Positions 1 to 9,079 of a stretch of 64,000 bases of DNA are shown piece after piece. Below the pieces are notes generated by a model, which saw only the letters and a program-made list of their open reading frames with translations, was not told where the DNA came from and searched no databases. Within the stretch, counting starts at the first letter, position 1. Each line of letters opens with the position of its first letter. Origin of the DNA: Acidipropionibacterium thoenii DSM 20276 (GTDB lineage Bacteria > Actinomycetota > Actinomycetes > Propionibacteriales > Propionibacteriaceae); NCBI RefSeq assembly GCF_000423445.1, contig NZ_AUHZ01000007.1, positions 1 through 64,000 of the forward strand, read 5' to 3'. Position numbers and translations under genes: made by a program.

Positions 1-914
1 CCTCGGCATCGTCGAGCAAGAGGATTGTGTATGCGACGGTGGATCTGAATGTGCGTGCGGGTGCGGGTACCGGGTATGCCAAGGTGGGTCGGATGGTCAG
101 GGGTGCTTATGTGGGCACTCGGGGTGCGTCGGTCAATGGTTGGACCCCGGTGAACTTCCAGGGCAGGTCGGCGTGGGTCTACTCGTCCCTGATCTCCACC
201 ACCAAGCCCAAGGTGGCGTCCAAGCCGGCGGCATCCACGGCTCCCGGCTCCGGTGGGACGCCTGAGTCCAGCGTGCTCGTCTATGCCACGGTCGATCTGA
301 ATGTGCGTGCGGGTGCGGGTACCGGGTACGCCAAGGTGGGTCGGATGGTCAAGGGCGCTCATGTGGGCACCCGGGGTGCGTCGGTCAATGGTTGGACCCC
401 GGTGAACTTCCAGGGCAGGTCGGCCTGGATCTACTCGTCCCTGATCTCCACCACCAAGCCCAAGGTCTCGGCCTCGACGGGCAGCTCTGCCGGAAACGGC
501 AGCTCCTCCACCCCGCGAAGCTACTCCGCAGTACCTGGCAAGGGGGGCGTCGATCCCTGGGGGTTCTACTGGGGCCAGTGCGTCTCCTACGTGGCCTGGC
601 AGGTGCGCCTCAACACCTCCTACCCGGATTACCAGAATGTCTACAAGGGAGTCCACTTCGGTAACGCCAGCAACTGGGCCTCGGCAGCCCGCAGTCTGGG
701 AATCACGGTGAACACCACGCCGACTGTGGGATCGGTCGCCTGGCGCCAGAGTGGTTCTGCCGGGCACGTGGCCTACGTCACCGCCGTCCATGCCAATGGC
801 ACCATCGACGTCTCCGAGTACAACTTCAAGGTGTCGGAGGGCTACGACACCCGCAGCAACGTCAATTGGCGAAGCGGGGGCTCCAGCGGCTTCGATGCCT
901 TCATCCACTTCTGA
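1..914 (+). CDS. Secreted SH3b-repeat / CHAP-domain cell-wall hydrolase (5' end outside window)
   Basis: The reading frame is open to the window edge (frame begins at base 3), so the start codon and presumably a signal peptide lie upstream. What is visible is a linker, two nearly identical bacterial SH3 (SH3b) repeats each starting YATVDLNVRAG, separated and followed by Ser/Thr/Pro/Gly-rich linkers, then a C-terminal CHAP domain. The CHAP catalytic Cys sits in GQCVSYVAW (codon near 579) and the His in AGHVAYV (codon near 764), followed by the SEYNF motif. CHAP domains are amidases or endopeptidases on peptidoglycan, and SH3b repeats bind the wall, so an exported remodelling hydrolase is inferred. 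The SH3b part uses more GGT/GCG/CGT codons than the rest of the gene. A GTG at 27 is in frame but lies inside the protein, since the same residues precede repeat 2. Confidence 0.85.
   Translation, partial: SASSSKRIVYATVDLNVRAGAGTGYAKVGRMVRGAYVGTRGASVNGWTPVNFQGRSAWVYSSLISTTKPKVASKPAASTAPGSGGTPESSVLVYATVDLNVRAGAGTGYAKVGRMVKGAHVGTRGASVNGWTPVNFQGRSAWIYSSLISTTKPKVSASTGSSAGNGSSSTPRSYSAVPGKGGVDPWGFYWGQCVSYVAWQVRLNTSYPDYQNVYKGVHFGNASNWASAARSLGITVNTTPTVGSVAWRQSGSAGHVAYVTAVHANGTIDVSEYNFKVSEGYDTRSNVNWRSGGSSGFDAFIHF
30..466 (+). repeat. Two tandem SH3b-coding DNA repeats, 185 bp each, period 252 bp
   Basis: Bases 30-214 and 282-466 are the same 185-bp unit with only about nine differences by eye. Most are silent, and only three of 62 encoded residues change (R/K, Y/H, V/I). 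The 67-bp spacers are low-complexity Ser/Thr/Pro/Ala linkers. The residues before repeat 1 resemble those before repeat 2, so more copies may lie upstream of the window. Confidence 0.9.
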
Positions 915-1042
915 GAGGTCCCCACACCGAGGCGCAGGCCCGATGTGCCGCCACTTCACCGCAGCCGTGCTGGACGATGCGATGAGCGACCCGGATCATG
1001 GCCGCCGCAGCCGACGCCACGGTGAGCAGGCGGAACGGGGAC

Positions 1043-2269
1043 TCAGCGAATGGACTCGTCCAGGGTGATGGTGAGGGCCGCAGCGGCCTGGCGTGCGCGC
1101 TGACGGGCCTGATCGATGTCAGCCCCCCGAGCGAGTGCGACGCCGACTCGTCTGCGTCCGGCCACCGAGGGCTTGCCGAACAGGCGCAACTGGGCAGTCG
1201 GCACCGACAGGGCGGCGTCGACACCGGCGAACCGGGGGACGCCGTCGCCCTCGGCCAGCACTGCGCATGAGGCCGCGGCAGGCTCCTCGGGGCCACCGAT
1301 CCGGCGGGCGTCCCCGGCCGACAGCCCCAGAATGGCACGGGCGTGCAGGGCGAACTCGGAGAGATCCTGGGAGATCAGGGTCACCATGCCGGTGTCGTGC
1401 GGGCGAGGGCTGACCTCGGAGAAGAGCACGTGATCGCCGACCACGAACAGTTCGACGCCGAAGAGTCCCCAGCCTCCCAGCGCCTCGGTGATCCGACCGG
1501 CGACATCCCGGGCCTGGTCCAGGGCCGCCTCTGACACGGCGGCGGGTTGCCAGGACTCGCGGTAGTCCCCCTCTACCTGGATGTGGCCGACCGGGTCGAG
1601 GAAGGAGGTACCGCCGGCGTGGCGCACGGTGAGCAGCGTGATCTCGGAGTCGAAGTCAACGAATCCCTCGACGATGCAGCGTCCGCCCCCGGCGCGGCCA
1701 CCGTCCTGGGCGTTGGACCAGGCTGTCTCGACGTCGTCGGGGGAGTGCAGCACCGACTGGCCGTGACCCGATGAGGACATCACCGGCTTGACGACGCAGG
1801 GGAAGCCGAGCAGCCGGGCGGCATCTGCCAGTTCGGACCGGGAGTCGACGAAGCGGTAGGGGGAGGTCGGCAGGCCGAGCTCCTCGGCTGCCAGCCGTCG
1901 GATCCCCTCGCGGTTCATGGTGAGCTGGGTGGCACGGGCGGTCGGCACGATCTGGACTCCGGCCTGCTCCACCTCGGCGAGGACCTGGGTGGCGATGGCC
2001 TCGACCTCCGGGACCACGACATCGGGGCGCTCCTGCCCGATGACATCGCGCAGGGCCTGTGGATCGAGCATGTCGACCACGTGGGCGCGGTGAGCGACCT
2101 GCATGGCCGGGGCGTGCGGGTACCGGTCCACGGCGATCACCTCGGCCCCCAGCCGCTGCAGTTCGATGGCCACTTCCTTGCCCAACTCGCCGGACCCCAG
2201 CAGCATGACGCGGGTGGCGCCGTCGGTGAGAGGGGTACCGAGGGTTCCAGGTGTACGGGTCACGGCCAC
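1043..2269 (-). CDS. purT: Formate-dependent phosphoribosylglycinamide formyltransferase (PurT)
   Basis: ATP-grasp enzyme that formylates GAR with formate and ATP in purine synthesis, the folate-independent alternative to PurN. The protein matches PurT closely throughout: the N-terminal [20 protein letters not shown] nucleotide-binding segment, [21 protein letters not shown], the ATP-grasp stretch [24 protein letters not shown], and the ATP/Mg site [20 protein letters not shown]. The open frame extends back to 2425, but that extra stretch is unlike the family. GTG at 2269 or 2263 gives about 406-408 residues, near the usual 390-400; I chose 2269 but the two cannot be separated. It lies downstream of a tRNA and a HAD gene on the same strand. 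Confidence 0.93.
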   Translation of the reverse strand: MAVTRTPGTLGTPLTDGATRVMLLGSGELGKEVAIELQRLGAEVIAVDRYPHAPAMQVAHRAHVVDMLDPQALRDVIGQERPDVVVPEVEAIATQVLAEVEQAGVQIVPTARATQLTMNREGIRRLAAEELGLPTSPYRFVDSRSELADAARLLGFPCVVKPVMSSSGHGQSVLHSPDDVETAWSNAQDGGRAGGGRCIVEGFVDFDSEITLLTVRHAGGTSFLDPVGHIQVEGDYRESWQPAAVSEAALDQARDVAGRITEALGGWGLFGVELFVVGDHVLFSEVSPRPHDTGMVTLISQDLSEFALHARAILGLSAGDARRIGGPEEPAAASCAVLAEGDGVPRFAGVDAALSVPTAQLRLFGKPSVAGRRRVGVALARGADIDQARQRARQAAAALTITLDESIR

Positions 2270-2495
2270 ATCCAACCACGTCACGGCCCCTGGCAGAGCC
2301 CTTCCCGGACTGGCCCGGGTGCCCCGCACGCCGCGTGAGTCGTCCCATTGCCAGCACCAGCCGACCGGAGCTGAGAGATGACGACGCCGGGATGCTCCCC
2401 GCGATGGACACGGCAGGGCGGTCACCGACTGCAGAGCAGCCGATCGCCGGAATCTCGAAGCGGTGGTGTCATCGGGATGACCCGCGAGTACCGAG

Positions 2496-2569
2496 TGGGG
2501 CGTGTGGGGCTCGAACCCACGACCCAGGGATTATGAGTCCCCTGCTCTGACCGGCTGAGCTAACGCCCC
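2496..2569 (-). tRNA. tRNA with CAT anticodon (elongator Met or Ile2)
   Basis: A complete 74-nt cloverleaf can be folded by hand. It has a seven-pair acceptor stem GGGGCGT/ACGCCCC, a D-arm starting TAGCTCAG, anticodon stem GGGGA/TCCCT around the loop CTCATAA, and a T-arm GTGGG-TTCGAGC-CCCAC, with discriminator A. No CCA is encoded. A CAT anticodon serves elongator Met, initiator Met or, after lysidine modification of C34, Ile2. The paired first acceptor base pair argues against initiator. Met versus Ile2 cannot be settled by eye. It sits 28 bases after the HAD gene on the same strand. Confidence 0.95.
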
Positions 2570-2597
2570 GGGCGGCCCTGGAGCCGCGGGCAGCACT

Positions 2598-3434
2598 CTA
2601 GCGGGTACCCGTTGAGGCCCGCCGATCGGCCAGCAGGGCCGTGATGGTCCGACCCACGGCGCTGTCGTCGTGATCGCCGATGACCTGGTAGCCACGACTC
2701 AGCAGTTGCGGATGTGCGTTGGCCACGGCGTACGGGTGACCGACCAGGTCGAGCATCGAGATGTCGTTGGGCATGTCCCCGAAGGCTGCGGCATCGGCCG
2801 GGTCGACATCCAGGTCGGCGCAGACCCTCGCCAGCGCGGCACCTTTGGAGACGCCGGCTGAGCTGACCTCCAGGATGCCGTCGGGGCCGCTGAATGAGTA
2901 GGTGGTGGTCGCACGGTCACCGATGACCGGTGCCAGCCTGCGATAGAGCTCCTCGCTGGGCACTCCCCAGCCGCGGATGAGCAGTTTCACCACGGATCGT
3001 TGCTGGCCGATCAGGTCGGCCACCGGGGCCACCAGATCGGGGCGGCCCTTCTCGAAAGACCTCTCGAAGCCCTCCTGCAGTCCCCAGTGGCGGGCCTCCT
3101 CGGCGCAGAACAGCGCCGAGGGCAGCACCTGGCAGACGTCGGCGACGATGTCGGTGAGCACCTGGTGATCGATGGCCTGCTGGTGGAGAATCTCGCCGGT
3201 GTGGGAGTCGATGCTGACCGCTCCGTTGAAGGCCAGCACGATGGGGTCGGCATCGGCGAGCTGGCTGAGCACGTCCAGCCAGCGATAGGGCCGGCCGGTG
3301 GCGAAGACGATGTGGACCCCGGCGGCCGCGGCCGCCCGCACGGCTGCAAGGTTGGCGGCCGAGGGGGTCTTGTCGCTGCTCAGGAAGGTCTGGTCCAGGT
3401 CGGAGGCGATCAGTTCGACACTGTGCATGGTCAC
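2598..3434 (-). CDS. Cof-type HAD-superfamily hydrolase
   Basis: Predicted cytosolic phosphatase for small sugar or nucleotide phosphates; substrate unknown. HAD motif I is DLDQTFL near residues 13-17 (nucleophile Asp and acid Asp two residues on). Motif II is FATGRP, a Lys precedes the late motif, and motif IV is GDMPNDISML with the metal-binding acids. Length 278 aa and the large C2-type cap fit the Cof/YbiV group. The GTG at 3434 overlaps the stop of the upstream membrane-protein gene by four bases (GTGA), suggesting coupled translation. ATG at 3428 is an equally possible start and removes only two residues. Confidence 0.85.
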   Translation of the reverse strand: MTMHSVELIASDLDQTFLSSDKTPSAANLAAVRAAAAAGVHIVFATGRPYRWLDVLSQLADADPIVLAFNGAVSIDSHTGEILHQQAIDHQVLTDIVADVCQVLPSALFCAEEARHWGLQEGFERSFEKGRPDLVAPVADLIGQQRSVVKLLIRGWGVPSEELYRRLAPVIGDRATTTYSFSGPDGILEVSSAGVSKGAALARVCADLDVDPADAAAFGDMPNDISMLDLVGHPYAVANAHPQLLSRGYQVIGDHDDSAVGRTITALLADRRASTGTR

Positions 3435-4375
3435 AGCTTGGTGTTGGTGGTCGGCGTGGGAGTGGCGCTGCCGCTGGACCCTGAGCCGCCCGGCGACTGC
3501 ATGGTCGGGGGAGTGCTCTGAGTCGGATTCTGGGGCGAACCCGAATCCGAGGGAGTCGGCGTGGCAGGCTGCGAGCCCGAGGGAGTGGGGGAGGCCGAGT
3601 TCGGGGACGGGGAGCCCGATCCCGAGGATGGCGAGCTCGGGGATCCCGATCCGCCGCCGGATCCGGATGCCGAGGTCGGCACCGGGGGCGGAGGGGGACT
3701 GGGCGGCACATTCTGGAACAGCAGGACCGCGATGAGCAGGCCCAGTGCCGCGATCATCAGGATCAGCAACCAGGCGATCCCGACGCTCGACCAGCCGGCC
3801 CGATCGCCGCGACCGGGCCAGGGCAGCGGCCAGGTCCGCGAGGTCCCGGTGGTGGTGCGATCGGCCCAGTGCAGCCGGTAGCCGGGTCCCGAGGGGTCGC
3901 CGATCTCACTGGTCGTCGACAGGTCCACCGCCTGCAGGATGCGCAGCGCCTCGGCGGGGGCTGCCGGTGTCCCGTCGTTGATGAGCGCCACCCAGGGGGC
4001 CAGCGGGAGCTGTTCGGGACTGTCCGGGTCGTCGTCCTCGGATCTGAACAGATACCCCAGCCGGCCCTGATCCTGTCCCTGTCCGCCGCGCGCCACCACC
4101 GTCTCGGTGTGGAGATGGTTCACCTCTCCGCTCAGTCGGTCGCGGGCGGCCGCGTCGGCAGCAGCGCCCTCGGACAGCAGGATGAGCAGCACCGGGGTGT
4201 TGGCCTCGTCGTGGCCGATGAAGGTCACCCCGGCGGTGGTCGCCAGAAGTCGGGAGTCGAGCCAGAAGTCCCCCACCCGGGGTGGATCGGAGGCCAACAG
4301 CGGGGAGGGCATGGGCGCACCCGGGCCCGTCACGGGTGGGCCACCGGGGGATTGGGCATCTGACATCGCCTCCAT
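3431..4375 (-). CDS. Single-pass membrane protein with Pro/Ser/Gly-rich C-terminal tail, function unknown
   Basis: I do not recognise the family. The 314-residue protein has a roughly 190-residue soluble N-terminal part of mixed composition, one strongly hydrophobic segment (about residues 197-222, GIAWLLILMIAALGLLIAV), and a low-complexity tail of about 90 residues made almost only of Pro, Ser, Gly and Thr. With no signal peptide, the N-terminus is likely cytoplasmic and the tail outside, perhaps spanning the wall. Start at 4375 or at the second ATG, 4366. It is coupled to the HAD gene by a four-base overlap and divergent from the moxR operon. Confidence 0.7.
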   Translation of the reverse strand: MEAMSDAQSPGGPPVTGPGAPMPSPLLASDPPRVGDFWLDSRLLATTAGVTFIGHDEANTPVLLILLSEGAAADAAARDRLSGEVNHLHTETVVARGGQGQDQGRLGYLFRSEDDDPDSPEQLPLAPWVALINDGTPAAPAEALRILQAVDLSTTSEIGDPSGPGYRLHWADRTTTGTSRTWPLPWPGRGDRAGWSSVGIAWLLILMIAALGLLIAVLLFQNVPPSPPPPPVPTSASGSGGGSGSPSSPSSGSGSPSPNSASPTPSGSQPATPTPSDSGSPQNPTQSTPPTMQSPGGSGSSGSATPTPTTNTKL

Positions 4376-4532
4376 CTCATCACATCGGTGGTGAACCCGT
4401 TGAGGTTGTCATGATGCCCTGCCGGGATATCCCGAGGTGGCAGCCCTCGTCACAGCCTGTCGTTAAGGTGGCACGGTATCGTGGCGAGCACCGCGGAACG
4501 GCTCATCGCACGGGTCGAGGCAGGAGCAACGA

Positions 4533-5912
4533 GTGAGCACAGCAGGCATGCAGCCGGGTGGGTACCAGTCATCGGGCCAGCAGGGATCCTGGCCCTCCCC
4601 CCAGGGCCAGCCCCCGCAGCACCCCGGCGACCAGGGGCAGGCACCTCAGCCCCAGTCCGCCCCGCTCCAGCCCGGGCGCTCCCCATCGGCGCAGTCCTAT
4701 CCCGCTCCGACCCGCAGCCAGCCCCCCTCGGTTCCCCAGCATGCTCAGCAGGCTCCCGGACCCTGGCCCGCCCAGCCCGTCACCCCGGCCCAGGCGTCGC
4801 AGCCCGGCCGGCCGGCCCAGCGCAGCGAGATGCAGTTGTCGGGAGGCCAGAACATCGGCACCGGCAATGCCGGGGCCGCGATGACCAATGAACAGGCCGC
4901 CACACTGGTCGGTGAGGCGATCGGCCAGGTGCAGCACGTGATCGTCGGCCAGGAGCACATGGTCGAGCAGATGATGGTCGGCGTGCTCGCCAAGGGTCAC
5001 ATCCTGCTGGAGGGCGTGCCCGGCGTCGCCAAGACGCTGGCCGTGCGCTCCTTCGCCACGGTGCTGGGAGGAGACTTCTCCCGAGTGCAGTTCACCCCCG
5101 ACCTGGTGCCCTCCGACATCGTCGGAACCCGGATCTACTCGGCCTCCAAGGAGAGCTTCGACATCGAGCTCGGCCCGGTCTTCGTCAACTTCGTGCTCGC
5201 CGATGAGATCAACCGCGCTCCCGCCAAGGTGCAGTCGGCGATGCTGGAACTGATGGCCGAGAAGCAGGTGTCGATCGCCGGGCAGACCTTCCCCGCTCCG
5301 GCCCCGTTCAGCGTCTTCGCGACCCAGAACCCGGTCGAGTCGGAGGGCGTCTACCCCCTTCCGGAGGCCCAGCGCGACCGCTTCCTGCTCAAGATCGACG
5401 TGCCCTACCCGCGTGGCAACGAGGAGTTCGAGATCCTGCGCCGGATGAGCGTGCGCACTCCCGAACCCGAGGTGGTGCTCACTCCCGCCAAGGTCATCGA
5501 GCTGCAGGAGATGGCCTCCAATGTCTTCGTCCACAATCTGGTGGCCGAGTACGTGGTGCGTCTGGTGCTGGCCACCCGCACCCCGGCCGACTTCGGGATG
5601 CCGGATCTGGAGTCGGTGATCCAGATCGGTTGCTCCCCGCGTGCCACCCTCGGCCTGGTGGCCGCGGCACGGGCCCTGGCATTGATCCACGGCCGCGACT
5701 ACGTGCTGCCGACCGACGTGCAGGCGGTGGCCAAGGACGTCATGTGCCATCGGCTGGTGCTCGGCTTCGACGCCATCGCCGACAACATCGAGACCTCCCA
5801 GGTCATCGAGCGGATCCTGGCGATGGTGCCCCCGCCCACACCGGTGTGGAATGCCCAGCAGCGTTCCGAGGCCCATCTGTCGCACCGTCACCAGCCCGAG
5901 TACCGCGACTGA
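4533..5912 (+). CDS. MoxR-family AAA+ ATPase with long Pro/Gln-rich N-terminal extension
   Basis: AAA+ chaperone-like ATPase of the MoxR group, which usually works with VWA-domain partners. Residues about 1-115 are low-complexity (Pro, Gln, Ser, Gly). The ATPase core follows, with Walker A GVPGVAKT near residue 160, Walker B VLADEINRAPAKVQ, sensor I ATQNPVE and sensor 2 GCSPRATLGL. Without the extension the length (about 340 aa) is normal for MoxR. The GTG start at 4533 is preceded by AGGAG. First gene of a four-gene operon with DUF58 and two VWA genes, the standard MoxR-DUF58-VWA arrangement. Its client is unknown; envelope or complex maturation is the usual inference. Confidence 0.9.
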   Translation: MSTAGMQPGGYQSSGQQGSWPSPQGQPPQHPGDQGQAPQPQSAPLQPGRSPSAQSYPAPTRSQPPSVPQHAQQAPGPWPAQPVTPAQASQPGRPAQRSEMQLSGGQNIGTGNAGAAMTNEQAATLVGEAIGQVQHVIVGQEHMVEQMMVGVLAKGHILLEGVPGVAKTLAVRSFATVLGGDFSRVQFTPDLVPSDIVGTRIYSASKESFDIELGPVFVNFVLADEINRAPAKVQSAMLELMAEKQVSIAGQTFPAPAPFSVFATQNPVESEGVYPLPEAQRDRFLLKIDVPYPRGNEEFEILRRMSVRTPEPEVVLTPAKVIELQEMASNVFVHNLVAEYVVRLVLATRTPADFGMPDLESVIQIGCSPRATLGLVAAARALALIHGRDYVLPTDVQAVAKDVMCHRLVLGFDAIADNIETSQVIERILAMVPPPTPVWNAQQRSEAHLSHRHQPEYRD

Positions 5913-5920
5913 GGGCGCCG

Positions 5921-7006
5921 ATGACATCGCGTCCCACATTCGGCCCGCCACAGCCATCCTGGTCCCGCTCCACCCCCGAGGTCCGGCAGTCCGGCCAGGC
6001 GGTGGCCGAGACCGTTCTCCACCCGCCGACCGGGGCCACCCTGCCGCTCAGCCAGCTGGCCCCCGAGGCGGCGCTGCGGCGTCTCGAGCTGACCGTGGTG
6101 CGGCGCCTGGAGGGGTTCCTGCACGGCGACCACATCGGCCTGCTGCCCGGGGCCGGCAGCGACATCAATGACGCCCGGCTCTACCAGCCCGGCCAGGACG
6201 ATGTCCGGCGGATGGACTGGGCGGTCACCGCCCGGACCACCGAACCACACGTCCGCGACACCATCGCCGACCGGGAGCTGGAGGTCTGGGCGCTGCTGGA
6301 TGTCACCCCCTCGATGAACTGGGGCACCCAGGGGATGACCAAGCGCGATCTGGGAATCGCCGGGATCGCTACCATCGGCTTCCTGTCCCAGCGGATGGGT
6401 GACCGCTTCGGCGGCCTGGTGATGCGCCAGGACTCGATCCGAAGGATCCCGGCACGCAGTGGGCGGACGGCCCTCTACGCCCTGCTGCGCAGCATGCTCA
6501 CCGAACCCATCGTCCCCGACAATGCTCCTGGGGACATCACCCTGGCGGCGGGCATCGAGCAGCTCAATCGCACCGAGCGGCGTCGCGGGATGAGGGTCGT
6601 GGTGTCGGACTTCCTCACCCCGGGAGACCATGAGCTGGACTCCTCGGTGGCCCCGGACTGGGAGCGGGCGCTGCGCCGGCTGTCGGTGCGCAACCAGGTG
6701 CTGTGCATCGAGGTGATCGACGCCGCCGAGACCGACTTCCCCGACATGGGGGAGATCCTCATCCGGGACCCGGAGAACGACTTCGCCCGCTACGTCAACA
6801 CCTCCGATCCGGCCGCCAAGGAACGGATGGACGCCGCCTCGGCCGCCCAGCGCGCCCGGATCGCCACCGCCATCCGACGTGCCGGAGCCGGCCACATCCA
6901 GCTGCGCACCGACTCGGACTGGGTCACCGACATCGCTCGTTTCGTGCTCGGTTACCGTCGGGTCGCCTCGATGCTCCACCAGCCGCCCCAGGGGGTGGCC
7001 AAGTGA
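5921..7006 (+). CDS. DUF58 domain-containing protein
   Basis: 361-residue partner of the MoxR ATPase. The DUF58 signature is visible as ARLYQPGQDDVRRMDWAVTART near residues 85-106, followed by a VWA-like fold with a MIDAS-like LLDVTPSMNWG motif. No transmembrane segment is evident. ATG at 5921, eight bases after the moxR stop, was chosen over the much longer open frame because the upstream part overlaps moxR. Its end overlaps the next gene by four bases. Function is inferred only from operon type (MoxR/DUF58/VWA, sometimes called Bat-like). Confidence 0.88.
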   Translation: MTSRPTFGPPQPSWSRSTPEVRQSGQAVAETVLHPPTGATLPLSQLAPEAALRRLELTVVRRLEGFLHGDHIGLLPGAGSDINDARLYQPGQDDVRRMDWAVTARTTEPHVRDTIADRELEVWALLDVTPSMNWGTQGMTKRDLGIAGIATIGFLSQRMGDRFGGLVMRQDSIRRIPARSGRTALYALLRSMLTEPIVPDNAPGDITLAAGIEQLNRTERRRGMRVVVSDFLTPGDHELDSSVAPDWERALRRLSVRNQVLCIEVIDAAETDFPDMGEILIRDPENDFARYVNTSDPAAKERMDAASAAQRARIATAIRRAGAGHIQLRTDSDWVTDIARFVLGYRRVASMLHQPPQGVAK

Positions 7007-7986
7007 CCTCCGCGTTGATCCTGCTGGTGCTCGGTCTGCCCCAGGTGATGGAACCGGCACGGCTGTGGGCCCTGCTGGCGATCCCGGCCCTGGTGCTGAT
7101 GTACCTGTGGGCTCTCCAACATCGCAGCCGTTCGGGGATCCGGTTCACCAATACCGGCATCCTGGGAGCGGTACTGCGGCCCCAGTCCCAGTGGAAGCGA
7201 CATGTCGCGGTCGCCATGGCGTTGTGCTCGCTGGCTGCGGTGAGCTTCGCATGGGCCCGTCCGATGGGCATCGAGAGGGTGCCCAGGGAGCGGGCCACCA
7301 TCGTGGTGGCCATCGACAACTCGCTGTCGATGAGCGCCACCGACGTCGACCCCAATCGGTTGGCTGCCGCCAAGACGCAGGCCGCCAGTTTCATCGACAG
7401 CCTGCCGGCAGGGTTCAACGTGTCGGTGGTCACCGTCTCGGCGAACCCGCGGGTGGTGATGCCCGCCTCCACCGATCGGTCCACCACCAAGCGGGCCATC
7501 TCGGCCATCGGGACCGAGCAGGGCACCGCGATCGGTGACGCCATCACGCTGAGTCTGCAGGCCATCAAGCAGGCTCCCGGAGGCGGTGCCCAGGGGCAGG
7601 TCCCAGCGGCCGTCGTGCTGCTGTCCGACGGCGGCAACACCGACGGTTCGGACCCGATGAACGCCGCCAACGCGGCAGCTGCCGCGAAGGTGCCGGTCTA
7701 CACCATCGCCTTCGGCACCCAGACCGGCTTTGTCGACGTCGACGGGGCCCGGGAGCGGGTGGCACCCGATACCAGGCTTCTCGGCCAGATCGCCGAGCGG
7801 ACCAGGGCCAAGGCGTGGACGGCCGAGTCGGCAGGGGATCTCAAGGAGGTCTACCAGGACGTGCACCGCTCGGTCGGGTACGAGGAGGTCAAGAAGGAGA
7901 TCACCTCCCGCTGGGCCTTCTACTCCCTGGGATTCGCGATCGTGGCGGGTCTGGGCGTGGTCTCGATGGCGACGAGGTGGCCGTGA
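7003..7986 (+). CDS. VWA-domain membrane protein (BatA-like), first copy
   Basis: 327 residues. N-terminal hydrophobic segments (about residues 2-12 and 16-32, and another near 65-80) are followed by a von Willebrand A domain with MIDAS motif AIDNSLSMSAT, a TEQGTAIGDAI loop and VVLLSDGGNTDGSD. A C-terminal transmembrane helix lies near residues 305-322. This is the BatA topology: membrane-anchored VWA domain. The GTG start at 7003 overlaps the DUF58 stop (GTGA). Clearly a paralogue of the next gene: shared RATIVVAIDNSLSMSATDVDPNR versus RATVVITMDVSRSMIATDVE, and similar C-termini. Confidence 0.88.
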   Translation: MTSALILLVLGLPQVMEPARLWALLAIPALVLMYLWALQHRSRSGIRFTNTGILGAVLRPQSQWKRHVAVAMALCSLAAVSFAWARPMGIERVPRERATIVVAIDNSLSMSATDVDPNRLAAAKTQAASFIDSLPAGFNVSVVTVSANPRVVMPASTDRSTTKRAISAIGTEQGTAIGDAITLSLQAIKQAPGGGAQGQVPAAVVLLSDGGNTDGSDPMNAANAAAAAKVPVYTIAFGTQTGFVDVDGARERVAPDTRLLGQIAERTRAKAWTAESAGDLKEVYQDVHRSVGYEEVKKEITSRWAFYSLGFAIVAGLGVVSMATRWP

Positions 7987-8987
7987 TGACTGATCTGCTT
8001 GTTCCCCTGACCAGCATGCTGATCGAGCCGACGTTGCTGGTCCAGTTCCAGCGACCGAGCCGGCTGTGGTGGCTGCTGGTGCCGTTGGCGGTGCTGCTGG
8101 GATATGTCGGTCTGAGCGCCCGCCGTACCCCGGTGCGCCGGGCGAGCCGGGTCGACCTGCGCCGGATCCTGCCCCGGGACAAGGCCTGGAAGCGCCACCT
8201 GGCGGTGCTCTGCTCGGTGGCCTCGATGGCCTCCCTGGTGGTCGCCTTCGCCCAGCCGCAGGCCTACCGTGAGGTGCCGCGGGACCGGGCCACCGTGGTC
8301 ATCACGATGGACGTCTCGCGGTCGATGATCGCCACCGATGTGGAACCCTCGCGACTGTCGGCGGCCAAGTCGGCGGCCAGGTCCTTCCTCACCGAGATCC
8401 CCGAGCGGTTCAACGTCGCCCTGGTGAAGTTCGCCGCCAGCGCCCAGCTGGTCGTGCCCCCCACCACCGACCGGGCGGCCGTCTCCAGCGCCATCGAGAA
8501 TCTCGAGGTACTTCCGTCCACCGCCATCGGCGAGGGGATCTACGCCTCACTGGACGCTCTCAAGCTGGCCCCTGATGATCCCTCCCATCCCGGTACCAAG
8601 CCGCCTGCGGCGATCGTGCTGCTGTCTGACGGGGCCACCAACGTCGGGCGTCCCTCCCTGCCGGCGGCTCAGCAGGCCAGGAAGCAGAACGTCCCGATCT
8701 ACACCATCGCCTACGGCACTGCCGGTGGCTACGTCTACGAGCAGGGACGCCGCCAGCCGGTTCCGGTGAACCATCACGAGCTGGCCGCGATCGCCAAGGC
8801 ATCCGGTGGTGAGAAGTTCTCCGCCGAATCACTGGGCGAGCTCACCAATGTCTACAAATCGATCGCCAAGGCGGTGGGCAGCGAGAAGGTCTACACCGAG
8901 GCCACCGACCGCTACGTCGGCTACGGGCTGCTGCTGGCGGTGCTGGCCGGCCTGGGAGTCATCTCACTGGCTGCTCGATGGCCCTGA
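7986..8987 (+). CDS. VWA-domain membrane protein (BatA-like), second copy
   Basis: 333 residues with the same plan as its upstream neighbour: N-terminal hydrophobic helices, a VWA domain with MIDAS MDVSRSMIAT, the STAIGEGIYASLDAL loop and IVLLSDGATNVG, then a C-terminal helix. ATG at 7986 overlaps the preceding stop by one base; a GTG one codon upstream is also possible. The two copies probably arose by tandem duplication and form the metal-binding partners of the MoxR ATPase. Last gene of the operon, ending 92 bases before yggS. Confidence 0.88.
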   Translation: MTDLLVPLTSMLIEPTLLVQFQRPSRLWWLLVPLAVLLGYVGLSARRTPVRRASRVDLRRILPRDKAWKRHLAVLCSVASMASLVVAFAQPQAYREVPRDRATVVITMDVSRSMIATDVEPSRLSAAKSAARSFLTEIPERFNVALVKFAASAQLVVPPTTDRAAVSSAIENLEVLPSTAIGEGIYASLDALKLAPDDPSHPGTKPPAAIVLLSDGATNVGRPSLPAAQQARKQNVPIYTIAYGTAGGYVYEQGRRQPVPVNHHELAAIAKASGGEKFSAESLGELTNVYKSIAKAVGSEKVYTEATDRYVGYGLLLAVLAGLGVISLAARWP

Positions 8988-9079
8988 TCGGAGGGGTGGA
9001 CCTGCGCCGGCGGTGGGACCTCGACGGTGGCGGCGCCGGGCAGGACCCGGCCGGGGCCGGTTGTGGTTGAGTTGAGGCC

